DNA of 24,579 nucleotides, taken from contig DLOT01000048.1 of NCBI GenBank assembly GCA_002479715.1, forward strand, positions 32,423 through 57,001, given 5' to 3'. The translations under genes and the position numbers were made by a program. This document shows positions 1 through 8,221 of the stretch, one piece after another; the stretch's first letter is position 1; each line of letters starts with the position of its first letter. Source of the DNA: Ruminococcus sp. UBA7477 (GTDB lineage: Bacteria; Bacillota; Clostridia; Oscillospirales; Ruminococcaceae). The notes below the pieces were generated by a model that was not told the origin of the DNA, did not search any database, and saw only the letters and a program-made list of their open reading frames with translations.

Positions 1-2237
1 CTCTTGCGGTCATAATTTCATTTATAGGTATACAGGCATCTAACTATGAGCGCAGCAAAGAGATCAATATTCTGAGGACCGAGCTTACGCTGGATTTTTC
101 AGCCCGCGGCTTAAACAGAGCCATAGAAAAAATCAAGGACATCAACAGCGATATCAATATAAACATTAACGTTAATAACGGAAACAAAAAGCCCGGCAGG
201 GTTAATCTGTCAGGCGGCGCGGTCAGGTCCGGAGGGTTGAGCCTTGGCAATCTGAAAAACGCCCATGATATCAGCTTCAACAACACAAAGATCATGGAGA
301 TATCTACAGATCAGAAGCCTAATGATTCGATCTATCTTCGCGGATACGCTGCCGGTCACTATACAGGAGATAAATGGATCTCCGGCAGCGAACTGATGTT
401 TGACCCCGATCGCGATGAGATCGCTGCTGCAACGATCAATGCGGCATATAACACTATCATAAGGTTTGCAGATAGTTCTCTCTACAGCATCGGGCGCATG
501 AATATTTCGGATCTTACAAACTCGGGAATCCATTTTGCGCCGTATTACTACTCTTATGAAAATTCAGATACCGATATTCGTATCATCAACGGCGACTACG
601 CTACTACCGGAAGCTCCTCTTATGTAGATTTCTTTTGCAACGACTTGTCCGATGACATATCATATGAATTATCGACATACACCATATATTCCGAGGGTTT
701 TATTATCCCCTACTCCTTCTACCGTCTTACCAATTTCAACGACAGCGGTGAGGATATGTCTGCAATAATCGAAAACTCTCCGCTTTTCACAGGCGACCAG
801 CCTGTTTTCACTGTTAATCAGCTCTTTAATCAAACCTTCATATTAAATAATATTGCACTATATGATAAGGACTTAGACGAACCTTTTTACGGAATAGACA
901 TAGCAAACTCTGACTATAGCTTAAAGCTGATAGACAGCAAAGATACAGACGCACCTTTTTCCGAAAGGTATTCGGTCACTGCTTCCGACGGAGATAAGCA
1001 AATAACGGTAACCTTCAACGAATTTCTGGAATACTTCTACAACATCTGCGTCACCGCCTATGCAAACGGCTTTTTCCCGGAAGAAACATACACGATAGAC
1101 ATTTTTCAGGCAGCCGACAATGCTTTTGAAAACTACAGAGATGTTGATATCAATATTGACACTGACAAACTGAGTGAATTTGGACTCGGCGATATCTACG
1201 GCCTATGGAGTGCGAATTTCGACTACGATTCAGTCGATAATGACAAAAATTTTGTTCTATATGAAGACAGCTGCGTCAACATATTGAAAGGATTTTTCCG
1301 GGATTATTTCACTTATTCGCTCAAGGTTGAAAAAACGCCCGAAGGCGAGGACTTTATAGAGCATTTTCTCTATGATATGCGCGAAGGCTCCTGCTCATAT
1401 TTTGCAAGCGCGGGAGTACAGCTTCTCAGGTATTATGGCGTTCCTGCAAGATATGTCGAGGGGTTTGTCATTCCTTATACTGATATAAATGACGTTGAAC
1501 TCTCAAGTGACGGCTATTACCACTACAATGTTTATGACTACTGCGCCCATGCGTGGATCGAGATATACAAGCCGTTTATCGGCTGGGTCCCCGTTGAGTT
1601 TACTGTAGCTCCGGCGATCCAAAACACATATATTACCGAAACAGAAAGCACACCGACCGAAACTCCAGCTCCAACCGTTACAACTGAAGCATCGACTTCG
1701 GAAAGTGTTACAACGCCTGTTTCTGAGAGCAAAAGCACTGCTTCGACCTCACACAGCGCATCCGGTACAAGTAAGCAGAAAGACGCCAAGCTCCCGAATT
1801 GGGTATTTTATCTGCTCATCATAATTGGGGCTGTTGCAGTAATCCTGACCTTCTATATTCTCACTAGATCGGCTGTTATCAGAGAAAACAATGAAAACAT
1901 CAACCGCGACAACGAAAATGAGAATGCTGTCGGTCTTTATAATCTGATCTTGAAATATCTGAAGTGTATCGGAGTTAGCTCGCTGGCAAACGTAAGCGAC
2001 AAAATGCGCTGCGAGACTATTTGTGATATGCTTGAAAAAATGCACATCCCGATCGAACGCGATAAACTCATTCAGGCGGCAGATAAAGCAATTGAAGCCC
2101 GTCTGAGCGACAGAGAATTCACCTTTGAAGATAACGCTCAGCTTCGCGAGCTGCTAATTGAGGTCAAGCAGATCTGCGCTGAGCGAATGAGCAAGGCACA
2201 ATGGTTTAAAGCCAAGTATATCAAAATGCTCTACTAA
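1..2237 (+). CDS. Transglutaminase-like membrane protein (TgpA-type), 5' partial
   Basis: The reading frame is open from base 3 to the TAA at 2235-2237, so the start lies outside the window; the TTG at 237 is not a convincing start because coding continues upstream. The first visible residues look like the end of a membrane segment, followed by a long extracellular-type region. A transglutaminase core lies around 1340-1610: Cys in GSCSYFASA (codon 1392), His in CAHAWIEIY (codon 1548), and a Glu in WVPVEFT (codon 1596) where the third catalytic residue, usually Asp, is expected. A Ser/Thr/Pro-rich linker (about 1625-1785) leads to a transmembrane helix (about 1798-1867) and a cytoplasmic tail of roughly 120 residues resembling the DUF4129-like tails of TgpA proteins. 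Such genes usually sit beside MoxR ATPase and DUF58 genes, which would lie to the left. Substrate is unknown. The end is 3 bases from the convergent neighbour's stop. Confidence 0.85.
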   Translation, partial: LAVIISFIGIQASNYERSKEINILRTELTLDFSARGLNRAIEKIKDINSDINININVNNGNKKPGRVNLSGGAVRSGGLSLGNLKNAHDISFNNTKIMEISTDQKPNDSIYLRGYAAGHYTGDKWISGSELMFDPDRDEIAAATINAAYNTIIRFADSSLYSIGRMNISDLTNSGIHFAPYYYSYENSDTDIRIINGDYATTGSSSYVDFFCNDLSDDISYELSTYTIYSEGFIIPYSFYRLTNFNDSGEDMSAIIENSPLFTGDQPVFTVNQLFNQTFILNNIALYDKDLDEPFYGIDIANSDYSLKLIDSKDTDAPFSERYSVTASDGDKQITVTFNEFLEYFYNICVTAYANGFFPEETYTIDIFQAADNAFENYRDVDINIDTDKLSEFGLGDIYGLWSANFDYDSVDNDKNFVLYEDSCVNILKGFFRDYFTYSLKVEKTPEGEDFIEHFLYDMREGSCSYFASAGVQLLRYYGVPARYVEGFVIPYTDINDVELSSDGYYHYNVYDYCAHAWIEIYKPFIGWVPVEFTVAPAIQNTYITETESTPTETPAPTVTTEASTSESVTTPVSESKSTASTSHSASGTSKQKDAKLPNWVFYLLIIIGAVAVILTFYILTRSAVIRENNENINRDNENENAVGLYNLILKYLKCIGVSSLANVSDKMRCETICDMLEKMHIPIERDKLIQAADKAIEARLSDREFTFEDNAQLRELLIEVKQICAERMSKAQWFKAKYIKMLY

Positions 2238-2240
2238 TAG

Positions 2241-2660
2241 CTAAAATCTCCGGCTCTTTGTGTTTACACCGACCACACCGCCAACTGCTCCGCAGAGCAT
2301 GGTCAGCAAAAGCTTCCCTCCTGCCCCGATGCCCAGGGCAGCCTTGGCGCAGACCGCACCTATTATAAGCACGACCATAAATATTATGCTGCCGCAGATG
2401 ACGCCGAGAAGCATTCCGCTTTTTCGGCGTTTTCGCGCGCAGATATATCCTCCGAAATAGCCTCCGACGCCCAGAGAAACCGTTGCCAATACGGAGATCA
2501 AAAGCGTGGGGGCATTTATTTTTGAAAGTACAAAGGCAAATCCCATAAGGCAAGCCATTATGATACCCAGACCCAGAAGCGCCGACAGCGCAATACAGAA
2601 GCCGCAGCTTTCTCTCAGCCTTGACCTTCTGCGTCGCCGCAGCCTTGAAAATTCGGACAA
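2241..2660 (-). CDS. TIGR04086 family membrane protein (YrzE-like)
   Basis: A 139-residue protein with an Arg-rich N-terminus (RLRRRRRSRLRES) and four hydrophobic segments separated by short basic loops (CARKRRKSG). The pattern, size and position directly after yajC match the TIGR04086 family, whose Bacillus member is YrzE. Its function is not established. The start is a TTG (2658-2660), chosen because a strong AGGAGGG site lies about 6-7 bases upstream. The 71-base gap from yajC has no obvious terminator, so the two are probably cotranscribed. The TAG stop lies 3 bases from the stop of the convergent transglutaminase gene. Confidence 0.8.
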   Translation of the reverse strand: MSEFSRLRRRRRSRLRESCGFCIALSALLGLGIIMACLMGFAFVLSKINAPTLLISVLATVSLGVGGYFGGYICARKRRKSGMLLGVICGSIIFMVVLIIGAVCAKAALGIGAGGKLLLTMLCGAVGGVVGVNTKSRRF

Positions 2661-2731
2661 AAAAATCCCTCCTAAAACGATGTACGGATTCTACATCATT
2701 TTATTCGGGATCGGCGTCAAATATTCGTAAT

Positions 2732-3064
2732 TTAGCCGTCGTGCTCGGTATTACACTTAGCGATAGCCCATTTCATAACCCTGATTTTACTTCTGTCTCC
2801 GCCTGTTTCAACCACAACGGTATCGTCCTTGATCGAAAAGATAATGCCGACAATTCCGCCCGCTGTTACTACCTCATCGCCGACTTCAAGCTTTTCACGC
2901 ATCGCCGCATCTTCCTTTTCCTTCTTGCGCTGGGGCCTGATAAGCAGAAAATAGAATACGATCAGGATTATAACCAGCCAAGCGATAGAAAACAGGCCTG
3001 TCATTCCGGTTGAAGGAGCCTGATCTTCGGCAAGGTGAATTATGTTTGCAAGTATACTGTTCAT
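2732..3064 (-). CDS. yajC: Preprotein translocase accessory subunit YajC
   Basis: A 110-residue protein with one N-terminal transmembrane helix (around residues 20-42) followed immediately by the family hallmark FYFLLIRPQRKKEKE, then a small cytoplasmic domain with KLEVGDEVVTAGGIVGII and a C-terminal SKIRVMKWAIAK. This is the standard YajC layout and length. YajC is an accessory membrane subunit of the SecDF-YajC part of the Sec translocon. The ATG at 3062-3064 is preferred over one 10 codons upstream because AAAGGA lies 9 bases before it. A promoter fits at 3098-3126. It is followed by the YrzE-like gene, a neighbourhood also seen in Bacillus. Confidence 0.93.
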   Translation of the reverse strand: MNSILANIIHLAEDQAPSTGMTGLFSIAWLVIILIVFYFLLIRPQRKKEKEDAAMREKLEVGDEVVTAGGIVGIIFSIKDDTVVVETGGDRSKIRVMKWAIAKCNTEHDG

Positions 3065-3097
3065 TGTTAAACGTCCTTTCAAAGTATCATACAATAT

Positions 3098-3126
3098 ATG
3101 ATAACATATTTTCGCGCCCTTGGCAA
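3098..3126 (-). promoter_or_regulatory. Probable sigma-A promoter of yajC
   Basis: On the minus strand, TTGCCA (3121-3126) and TATCAT (3098-3103) are separated by exactly 17 bases, with an extended -10 TG one base before the hexamer. It lies about 35 bases upstream of the chosen yajC start. Confidence 0.6.
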
Positions 3127-3143
3127 TACCTTTTTACGAAAAA

Positions 3144-4379
3144 TTAATTATTTTCACACAGCTTTTCTCTGATCCTCTTTCTTTCGGATGCACAGCGCTC
3201 GTTGTCGGAAAAAAGTGTCGAGTAGTTATACAATGCAATACCGCTTACATTCGTTAATTTGTCGGCGTCACTGATCTGGGAAACAATGATCCCTTCTGTA
3301 TTAATGTACTCTGTTTCCTCAAGAAGCTTATAAACGCCTAATCCGATGATAAGCTTCACGCCGCTGTCGCCTGTCATTTCGCTCCATCTTGAAACAGTTT
3401 CAAGATAAGGTGAGGCGCTTTCATATCCGAAATATACCTGCGGGATCACCGCATCGCAGATCAGCCTGCTTGCACACCAGCTGTAAACGTCTGCATACTG
3501 ACTGTTCAGATTATTTTCTATGTTACCCTGCGGAGAGATCTCAAAATCACAGGAGGGGTTTACCTTTTTTATCTCGGTATTCATCAGGAAAACCAGTTGG
3601 GTCGTATTAGCTCTGCGCCATGCAGCTAAGTCTTCCTCACCGCTTTCCTCAAAGCTGAGACTGTCAAAATCAGGCGATGTTGTCGGATAGAAGTAATCGT
3701 CTATGTGTATCCCGTCAACATCGTAACGTGAAACGATCTCGGCAGCTCCCAGTGCAACACATTCTCTCACATTGTCGCTTGCCGGATCAAGCCATATATA
3801 TGGGCTTTCTTCGACCTTTCTGGCTTCTCCTCCAGAATATAGCTCCTTGACTCTGTACATATTGTCCACATTTGCAAGGCCTTCTTCTCTGCCGCAGCGG
3901 AGCGGATTTATCCATGCATGAAACGAAAGCCCAAGCTTATGAGCCTCGCTGACCATGATATCAAGCGCGTCAAACGGTGCGGCTTCGCCGAATGAATCGG
4001 TAAACGGATAAAACAGCGACGGATAATACGCATCACCGAAGGCGCGGACGTGAACATAAACGGTATTCCCGCCGATCGAAACGATGTTCTTATAGGCTGA
4101 TGAAATGCGCTCACGAAAGGTTTCGGGATCGGAGTCTTGCAGCATCTGAGCTAAATCAATATATGATATCCACACCCCGACAGGACTTTCATAGTTTACA
4201 GCATTATAATTGTTTTCCGGAAAGGTATTCCGCATAAGTATCTCTCTGATCTGCGACAGATCTGTAATATGGATGATCTCCTTTTCCTGAGGTCCTCCCT
4301 GTCTTATGAAGCTTTTTACCGATATAGCCGATACGAGCGCGGCGGCCACTATAGCTATTATCAAAAATGTCTTTTTCAC
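3144..4379 (-). CDS. Secreted GHL10-type glycosyl-hydrolase-like protein (YngK-like)
   Basis: Starting at the GTG at 4377-4379, the protein is 411 residues with an N-terminal signal peptide or anchor (MKKTFLIIAIVAAALVSAIS). The rest is a GHL10 (glycosyl-hydrolase-like 10) TIM barrel. Seen motifs are GVWISYIDLAQML at the first strand, NTVYVHVRAFGDAYYPS, GLSFHAWINPLR, the family hallmark YDVDGIHIDDYFYP with the probable acidic active residue, and a late VIPQVYFGYE. It is expected outside the membrane acting on glycans, but the substrate is unknown. The start is uncertain: ATGs at 4386-4388 and 4416-4418 are in frame, but the AAAGGA site touches the first and the second has no clear site, whereas the GTG sits 9 bases after AAAGGA. 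The 79-base gap to yajC contains the yajC promoter. Confidence 0.85.
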   Translation of the reverse strand: MKKTFLIIAIVAAALVSAISVKSFIRQGGPQEKEIIHITDLSQIREILMRNTFPENNYNAVNYESPVGVWISYIDLAQMLQDSDPETFRERISSAYKNIVSIGGNTVYVHVRAFGDAYYPSLFYPFTDSFGEAAPFDALDIMVSEAHKLGLSFHAWINPLRCGREEGLANVDNMYRVKELYSGGEARKVEESPYIWLDPASDNVRECVALGAAEIVSRYDVDGIHIDDYFYPTTSPDFDSLSFEESGEEDLAAWRRANTTQLVFLMNTEIKKVNPSCDFEISPQGNIENNLNSQYADVYSWCASRLICDAVIPQVYFGYESASPYLETVSRWSEMTGDSGVKLIIGLGVYKLLEETEYINTEGIIVSQISDADKLTNVSGIALYNYSTLFSDNERCASERKRIREKLCENN

Positions 4380-4556
4380 AGCCGTCATTCCTTTACTTTG
4401 AGGTTGTCCGATATACAAATACTAATCTTCAATAAAATTGTAGACAAAAAATCTGCGCAAAAATCATAAATTCAAATTTTCGCTTGATTTTTTGTACACT
4501 TTAATTGAATATTAGTATAAGTATATTACAGTAAACTCAATATAATTCAAGCAATT

Positions 4557-4586
4557 AAGCCACACCGAAAAATTTCGATGTGGCTT
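4557..4586 (-). terminator. Hairpin after psd, probable terminator
   Basis: AAGCCACA and TGTGGCTT pair around an inner CGAAA/TTTCG stem with one mismatch, giving a long hairpin just past the psd stop. On the minus strand only a weak T-rich tail follows (CTTAATTGCTT). It probably closes the redox-phospholipid operon. The remaining spacer, 4437-4556, is very AT-rich and I see no clear gene or consensus promoter in it. Confidence 0.6.
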
Positions 4587-4592
4587 TACCGA

Positions 4593-5462
4593 TTATAGTC
4601 TGTATCCGATCGCCTCACCCTGTTTAACGGGGGTTTCCATGTCAGAGGCTGTGTTCATAAGTATATCGTAATCCGGCGAAACGGTTCCGCTTTTAAAAAG
4701 CTGGATTATTGTCGATCCTCCAAATTCAAATAAGCCCTTTTCTTCGCCGCATTTGAAGCTACCCTTGCCGCAGCTGTTAGAGATTTTTCCGACGCACAGC
4801 GCGCCGACCTCGATCTGAACAACATCGCCGAACCGCCTTGTTTTCATCAGCGTAAACTCGCGGCAATTTGTTTTAAAAACCTTGCAGCGGTTTATGGCAA
4901 TAGGCTGAACTGTATGAAGGCGACCGTTTATAAAGTAGTTGTCAGTCTTAACACCGTTGTCAATATATACATAGCGGTGGTAATCGCTCGGCTCAAGGCG
5001 GAAGATAAAACACCAGCCGCCCTTATAGCGCTCGGCAAGCTTTCTGCTGTGCAAAAGCTCAGAAACAGTATAAGGCGTTCCTTTTATTTCAAACACCGAA
5101 TCCTCATTGATCTTAAAAGCTGTCAGCTTTCCGTCGCAGGTCGCACAAAGCTTATTCGGATCACTGTCAAACGGTCTTGAGCCTTTAACGAGCTTACGGG
5201 TAAAAAAGTCGTTGAACGAATGAAAGCTTTGCTTTTCACTCGCAGACATATCGATGCCGTTTTTCTCGATAAAGCTTCCGATCATCGGAACAGACAGCGG
5301 ACTGTTAAGAAAAAGTCTCACCAGCTTTGAAACGCACGGCAATGTGATCGGAGAAAGAATTGCTCTGCTGGCTGCGGATCTGTACATCAGCTGCAAAAAA
5401 GCATTTCCGCCGTTATAGTCGATCTTGCGACCCATTCTGAAAACATTTGCCTTACCGGACAT
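4593..5462 (-). CDS. psd: Phosphatidylserine decarboxylase proenzyme
   Basis: A 289-residue protein that decarboxylates phosphatidylserine to phosphatidylethanolamine at the membrane, using a pyruvoyl group formed by self-cleavage. The self-cleavage site is FGGST, with cleavage expected between Gly249 and Ser250. Other family motifs are FHSFNDFFTRKL (about 80-91), a CDGKL segment with Asp110, and EPSDYHRYVYIDNG (about 157-170) with the conserved Asp-Tyr-His. Length fits the family. It begins 14 bases after pssA, the gene for the preceding pathway step, so the pair forms a complete CDP-diacylglycerol to phosphatidylethanolamine route. A hairpin follows the stop. Confidence 0.95.
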   Translation of the reverse strand: MSGKANVFRMGRKIDYNGGNAFLQLMYRSAASRAILSPITLPCVSKLVRLFLNSPLSVPMIGSFIEKNGIDMSASEKQSFHSFNDFFTRKLVKGSRPFDSDPNKLCATCDGKLTAFKINEDSVFEIKGTPYTVSELLHSRKLAERYKGGWCFIFRLEPSDYHRYVYIDNGVKTDNYFINGRLHTVQPIAINRCKVFKTNCREFTLMKTRRFGDVVQIEVGALCVGKISNSCGKGSFKCGEEKGLFEFGGSTIIQLFKSGTVSPDYDILMNTASDMETPVKQGEAIGYRL

Positions 5463-5476
5463 AAATCACACCGCCC

Positions 5477-6106
5477 TTAAAATTTTGAAAAGTCGATAAG
5501 CACCAAAAAAAGTTCAGCAAGGCCAATGATCGCCAGAACGATCATTCCTCTCGAATGCGGCTTTCTGATGCGGATAGGCGCAATATACATCAGAGCTGTA
5601 ACAAACAGCGCGACTGTATAGATCAGCGAGAAATTAGGTATAGGAGCATACGCCGCAAGGCAGTAAACCATCGGTACGATGAGCGCAGACGAGGTTATCG
5701 GAAGACCTTTGAAATACTTCCTGTTTTCGTTGGTCTCATCCTGCCGCTCCTCTTCGGTAACGTTATAATACGCCAGTCTTATCAGTCCGGCAAGGACAAA
5801 AAAGCAGGCAACAACAGCATACAGCTTGCTGACCTTGTTTATATTATATCCGATAACTGCCGGCAAAACACCAAAGCATACCAAGTCACAAAGAGAATCT
5901 ATCTGAATGCCGAAGCGTTTTTCCTCTTTTGTTCTGGTCTTTTTTGTTCTGGCAACCTTTCCGTCAAACATATCACAAAGACCCGAAAGCATCAGGCAGA
6001 CAACAGCCTCCTGCAAATTCCCGTCGCAGGCATTGAAAATACCCGTTACAGAGATAATCAGGCTGAGATATGTGAGAATAACGGTATAGTCATAAAATCC
6101 AATCAT
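5477..6106 (-). CDS. pssA: CDP-diacylglycerol--serine O-phosphatidyltransferase
   Basis: A 209-residue multi-pass membrane protein. The CDP-alcohol phosphatidyltransferase signature is present at residues 45-74: D45-x2-D48-G49-x2-A52-R53, then after 12 residues G66-x3-D70-x3-D74. The spacing between Arg and Gly is four residues longer than the textbook motif. It should condense CDP-diacylglycerol with serine to give phosphatidylserine; the assignment to serine rather than another alcohol follows from the adjacent psd. The ATG at 6104-6106 has no close ribosome site; the nearest GAGG is about 14 bases upstream. There is no terminator in the 47-base gap from the upstream oxidoreductase gene, which suggests readthrough from it. 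Confidence 0.92.
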   Translation of the reverse strand: MIGFYDYTVILTYLSLIISVTGIFNACDGNLQEAVVCLMLSGLCDMFDGKVARTKKTRTKEEKRFGIQIDSLCDLVCFGVLPAVIGYNINKVSKLYAVVACFFVLAGLIRLAYYNVTEEERQDETNENRKYFKGLPITSSALIVPMVYCLAAYAPIPNFSLIYTVALFVTALMYIAPIRIRKPHSRGMIVLAIIGLAELFLVLIDFSKF

Positions 6107-6153
6107 TTTGGGGGCTTACGCCTCACACCTCAATCCGTTTAGAGTTGTCACCT

Positions 6154-8205
6154 TTACTTGATGATCTTCAAAGCGCCTGTCGGGCAGGCATCAGCGCACT
6201 TATGGCACTCAGCGCACTTTGAGATAACGCTGTCATCTTTAAACTCAGGCTTAATAACTGTCGAAAAGCCTCTGCCGACAAGACCCAAAATGCCTTTGCC
6301 CGCAACCTCATCGCAGACTCTTACACACAGGCCGCAAAGAATACACTTATTGGGGTTTCTTTCTATTGACACAAGTCTGCGCTCGATCGGATTGTCATTC
6401 TTCTTGCCTGAAAAACGCTCGGGATTTATCTCGCAAAGATTTGCATAACGAACAAGCTTGCAGTCCTCATAATCATGACAGCCGCACTCCAGGCAGCGCT
6501 TTGCCTCGCTCTTGACCTTTTCCTCATCATCAAAGCCGAGGTTGACCTCATCAAAGTCCTTCCTTCTCTCCTCGGCGGGGCGGGTCGGCATAACAATGCG
6601 TTCCTTTTTCTCCCTGCCGCTGAAATCTATCTCCTCGTCCTTTCTTCTGGAAACGATCGGCTTCTTAACAGCGACCGGTCTGCCATTCAGATAATTGTCG
6701 ACTGCCTGAGCGCATCTGTTGCCCTCACCAATAGCCTCGATCGCTATAGAAGCACCTCTGTTTGTCGCATCGCCGACAGCAAACACGCCATCGACCGAAG
6801 TCATGAACGTATATTCATCGGCAGATATCGTTCCCTTTTTAGTCTTTTCAAGGCACTCTGTACCGTTGCCGTTAAGCGACTGACCGATAGCCATGATCAC
6901 AACGTCAACATCAAGCTCCTCGAATTTGCCCTCAATAGGCTTAGGAGAACGTCTGCCGCTGGCATCAGGCTCACCAAGCTCCATAAGCTGCAGCTTGACC
7001 TTTTTGACCTTTCCTGCTTCTCCGATGATCTCTGCCGGATTGGCGAGAAACTTATACTCAACGCCCTCTTCGATAGATTCTTCGATCTCAATATCCTCTG
7101 CGGGCATTTCTTCTCTGGTTCTTCTGTAGATAACGTATACTTTGTCCGCACCGCATCTTATTGCGCTGCGGCAAGCGTCCATTGCGGTATTACCGCCGCC
7201 GCATACAGCGATCTTCTTGCCGCTGAGGTCGGGCTTTACGCCCTCGCCTGAAGAGATATTACGCAGAAAGTCGATTCCTCCGACAACTCCGTCAAGCTCC
7301 TCGCCCGCAACGCGCATATTCATACTTTTCCAAGCTCCGACAGCAACGATGACTGCGTCATTTTCGTCCTTGAGCTTTTCGATCGTTGTATCTGCTCCGA
7401 TCCTGCATTCGTTCACAAACTTGACTCCGAGTGCCTCGATCTCCTCGCACTCCCTGTCAACGATTGATTTCGGAAGCCTGTAGGCAGGAATACCGTATCT
7501 GAGCATACCGCCCATTTTCTTCATAGCGTCGTATACAGTTACGCTGTAGCCCTGAAGTCTGAGGAAATATGCCGCAGTCAGACCTGCCGGACCACCGCCG
7601 ACGATAGCAACGCTCTTGCCGTTATCGTCCTTGCACTCTGCACGGTATGTATTCTCAGCCAGATCCTTATCAGCCGCATATGATTTAAGAAAAGCGATAG
7701 ACAGAGGCTTATCGACGTGTCTGCGGCGGCAATTCTTCTCACACGGGTGCGGACAGACTCTGCCTATAGATGCCGGCAGCGGAAACGCCTGCTTGATCGT
7801 TTTAACGGCACCATGATAATCGCCTGCCGAGATCTGCTTCAGATATTTCTGAATATCAGTGCCCGCCGGGCAGTTAAGCTTACATGGACCAAGACAGTCG
7901 CCGCTGTGATCGCTCATTAAAAGCTCCAGAGCGACTCTTCTTGACCGCATGACCCTTTCGGTATCATAGCGCACAACATAACCGTCGTGTGCCTGTGTAG
8001 AACAAGCTCTGCAAAGCTTGGGCAATGCTCTGCCCTTACCGTCGTCCAATATTTCTATCTGGCAAATTCCGCAGGCTCCGTAGACGGCTACGCTCTCGTC
8101 ATTGCAAAGATTGGGGATCTCAATGCCGTTATCCTTTGCAACTTTAAGAATGTATTCGCCGTCCTCACACTGACAGACTTTATCGTTTATTGTGATTGTA
8201 ATCAT
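6154..8205 (-). CDS. HydA/NuoG-type ferredoxin, GltD-like FAD/NAD(P) oxidoreductase and ferredoxin fusion
   Basis: A 683-residue soluble iron-sulfur flavoprotein. Residues 1-80 form a [2Fe-2S] domain (C34, C45, C48, C65). Then comes a His/Cys segment (H100, C104, C108, C112) merging into a GltD-type N-terminal cluster region (C151, C155, C159). A GltD-like module follows, with FAD motif GGGPAG (203-208), NAD(P) motif GGGNTA (336-341), YRRTREEMPA (360-369), typical of NADPH-binding members, and a second FAD contact GVFAVGDA (473-480). After a Cys group at 571-582, two [4Fe-4S] motifs close the protein (C621/624/627/631 and C664/667/670/674). No hydrogenase H-cluster domain is present. With the preceding NuoE- and NuoF-like genes it should form a soluble complex moving electrons between NADH, NADPH and ferredoxin, possibly by electron bifurcation; that is inference. 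It starts 16 bases after the NuoF-like gene; AAGGAG is 12 bases upstream. Confidence 0.9.
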   Translation of the reverse strand: MITITINDKVCQCEDGEYILKVAKDNGIEIPNLCNDESVAVYGACGICQIEILDDGKGRALPKLCRACSTQAHDGYVVRYDTERVMRSRRVALELLMSDHSGDCLGPCKLNCPAGTDIQKYLKQISAGDYHGAVKTIKQAFPLPASIGRVCPHPCEKNCRRRHVDKPLSIAFLKSYAADKDLAENTYRAECKDDNGKSVAIVGGGPAGLTAAYFLRLQGYSVTVYDAMKKMGGMLRYGIPAYRLPKSIVDRECEEIEALGVKFVNECRIGADTTIEKLKDENDAVIVAVGAWKSMNMRVAGEELDGVVGGIDFLRNISSGEGVKPDLSGKKIAVCGGGNTAMDACRSAIRCGADKVYVIYRRTREEMPAEDIEIEESIEEGVEYKFLANPAEIIGEAGKVKKVKLQLMELGEPDASGRRSPKPIEGKFEELDVDVVIMAIGQSLNGNGTECLEKTKKGTISADEYTFMTSVDGVFAVGDATNRGASIAIEAIGEGNRCAQAVDNYLNGRPVAVKKPIVSRRKDEEIDFSGREKKERIVMPTRPAEERRKDFDEVNLGFDDEEKVKSEAKRCLECGCHDYEDCKLVRYANLCEINPERFSGKKNDNPIERRLVSIERNPNKCILCGLCVRVCDEVAGKGILGLVGRGFSTVIKPEFKDDSVISKCAECHKCADACPTGALKIIK

Positions 8206-8221
8206 TATGTTTGGTCACTCC

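Noticed and set aside
6475..7251. A 258-codon plus-strand open frame opposite the GltD-like fusion
   Set aside because: It is the mirror of a gene with clear domains and motifs, has no ribosome site or recognisable product, and long antisense frames are common opposite codon-biased genes.
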